Below, piece by piece: positions 33,301-33,477 of a DNA stretch of 33,477 nt. The notes under the pieces were generated by a model. The model saw nothing but the letters and a program-made list of their open reading frames with translations, had not been told where the DNA came from and did not search any database. Source of the DNA: VRUE01 sp036276735 (GTDB taxonomy: Bacteria > Actinomycetota > Thermoleophilia > Solirubrobacterales > 70-9); the NCBI GenBank assembly GCA_036276735.1, contig DASUOH010000005.1:1-33477 (forward strand), in the 5' to 3' direction. Every line of letters begins with the position of its first letter. Position 1 is the first letter of the stretch. The position numbers and the translations under genes were made by a program.

Positions 33301-33477
33301 GAACAGGCCCGATGGCTCCTGGGTCACCGTCGGCGGGATCGTCGCGACCTGCAAAAAGATCCGCACCAAGAGCGGCTCGCAGATGATGTTCGCGACCCTC
33401 GACGACGTCGAAGGCCAGGTCGAGATGCTGGTCTTCAAGGCCGACCAGCCCGATTCGGCGGCGGCGACGATCGAGCC
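30323..33477 (+). CDS. dnaE: DNA polymerase III alpha subunit (3' end cut by window)
   Basis: DnaE is the replicative polymerase. The frame is open to the window edge (1051 codons), so roughly the last 100 or more residues are missing. The PHP domain starts at once with HLHAHSEYSLLDG (His10, His12) and retains LTDHGVMNG, GLEAYL, NHLTLL, LTGCLQ and ADVHYL. A full ligand set fits the active PHP proofreading exonuclease shown for mycobacterial DnaE1. Catalytic aspartates are in PDIDIDF (Asp399, Asp401, Asp403 region) and KMDFLGLRNLD (Asp570). GRGSAAGSIVSY and NKSHAACYALIAY are typical palm and finger motifs. The OB fold begins near 985 (VTVGGIVATCKKIRTKSGSQ). I chose GTG 30323, the start expected for the family; an in-frame ATG at 30260 would add 21 residues. 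Confidence 0.97.
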   Translation, partial: MSTPTAVHLHAHSEYSLLDGACKIDAMAARAAELGQPALGLTDHGVMNGAVDLYKACAKHGIKPIVGLEAYLVDDVEAVKEKPKYERNHLTLLAENDAGFANLVKLTSAGFLQGFSRGKANVDMDLLAAHSDGVIALTGCLQSRFCRRLVEERPDDARAHLDDLIQAFGPEQVYFEVQKNGIDEQEKANQGIARFAKELGRPLVGTADVHYLRREDFDNHAALLCVQTKSTLEAPKLSFDTNEFYLKSSDEMTESFAEWPEAVASTVEIAERCAIEIELGKLLLPRYPTPDGSEPEEMLRRIATEGLRGRYGDPPPAEAVGRLEFELGVIEEMGFSSYFLIVWDFIRYAKENGIAVGPGRGSAAGSIVSYSLNITDLDPLANDLLFERFLNPGRKSMPDIDIDFSVRGRERVIRYVGEKYGRESVAQIVTFGKMAPRAATRDAARVLGYDYGTGDRLAKQIPEPILGRNPSFDECLKPGQELKATYDAEPDAKKILDVARGLEGIIRNNSIHAAAVVIADRPLQEIVPLQLAEDRSVSGNGNGAKGERQYKVVTQYSMGPIEEIGLLKMDFLGLRNLDVIEDAVEIVRRSRGIELDIAKLPMDDAKTFEMLSRGDGTGVFQLESDGMRDAMKQVQPTEFDDIVALVSLYRPGAMKYIPAYAKGKRNPASVTYPDDRLRPITEPTYGCVLYQEQLMEIAKRMAGFRPAEADDLRKAIGKKKRDLMATMKAKFLEGMAASGTAAKVAKDMWSLMEAAADYSFNKSHAACYALIAYRTAYLKANYPAEYMAAVISSVMNTKDKVPFFVNRCEEMGIEVLPPDVNASGHDFVVSEKAIRFGLDAVKNVGHAAVEAILRAREDAPIASIWDFCERVDARAVNKRAIECLIKCGAFDSTGATRKGMLEALPAAQSAGQKAQEDAQLGQGSIFDFGDGAGEDQGASTSQHRPPLSAVEFDQRELLAMEKETLGTYLSSHPLAEVRDALRARVDCSIADLANRPDGSWVTVGGIVATCKKIRTKSGSQMMFATLDDVEGQVEMLVFKADQPDSAAATIE

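Overview
The window is high-GC (about 70 % in most genes) bacterial chromosome, almost entirely coding. It most likely comes from an actinomycete. Support comes from the actinobacterial nucleoid protein mIHF next to gmk and rpoZ, an actinobacterial-style PyrR site that covers the pyrR ribosome binding site, and the order rpsO-pnp-M16 peptidase-dapB-dapA-rnj known from Streptomyces and relatives. A deep-branching class such as Thermoleophilia is my guess and is not proven by the sequence.

Layout. (1) 1-772 is an accessory patch: the 3' end of an IS481-type transposase, a tRNA-Arg(CCG) on the minus strand, and a PDDEXK endonuclease like those associated with group I introns. (2) 785-2216 holds RNase Z and a convergent small lipoprotein gene. 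(3) 2319-11286 is the de novo UMP operon pyrR-pyrB-pyrC-carA-carB-pyrKD, every junction overlapping, led by a PyrR-binding hairpin. PyrK and PyrD are one polypeptide; pyrE and pyrF are absent here. (4) 11380-13836 holds mihF, gmk, rpoZ and coaBC. (5) 13829-21024 is the nusA-infB cluster: rimP (N-domain only), nusA (with a Cys/His tail), infB, rbfA, a DHH phosphoesterase, truB, a 21-codon ORF, ribF and rpsO. An intrinsic terminator sits in its leader. (6) 21100-28120 holds pnp, an M16 peptidase, dapB, dapA and RNase J, with two large intergenic palindromes. (7) 28066-30191 is a minus-strand two-component system (kinase and OmpR-type regulator). (8) 30323 to the window end is dnaE, cut off by the window edge.

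The genes serve pyrimidine and nucleotide supply (pyr, gmk), transcription and translation (rpoZ, nusA, infB, rbfA, rpsO, truB), RNA decay (pnp, rnj, rnz, the DHH enzyme), cofactors (coaBC, ribF), lysine/diaminopimelate synthesis (dapA, dapB) and replication (dnaE).

The least explained elements are the 165-nt perfect-armed palindrome between dapB and dapA, the nested palindrome that fills the pnp-M16 gap, the 21-codon Cys/His ORF between truB and ribF, the half-length RimP, the Cys3His tail of NusA, and a recurring TANNNT box 7-12 nt before start codons that lack a Shine-Dalgarno sequence. No gene-free stretch exceeds 300 bases; the longest are the 180-nt dapB-dapA gap and the 131-nt gap before dnaE.
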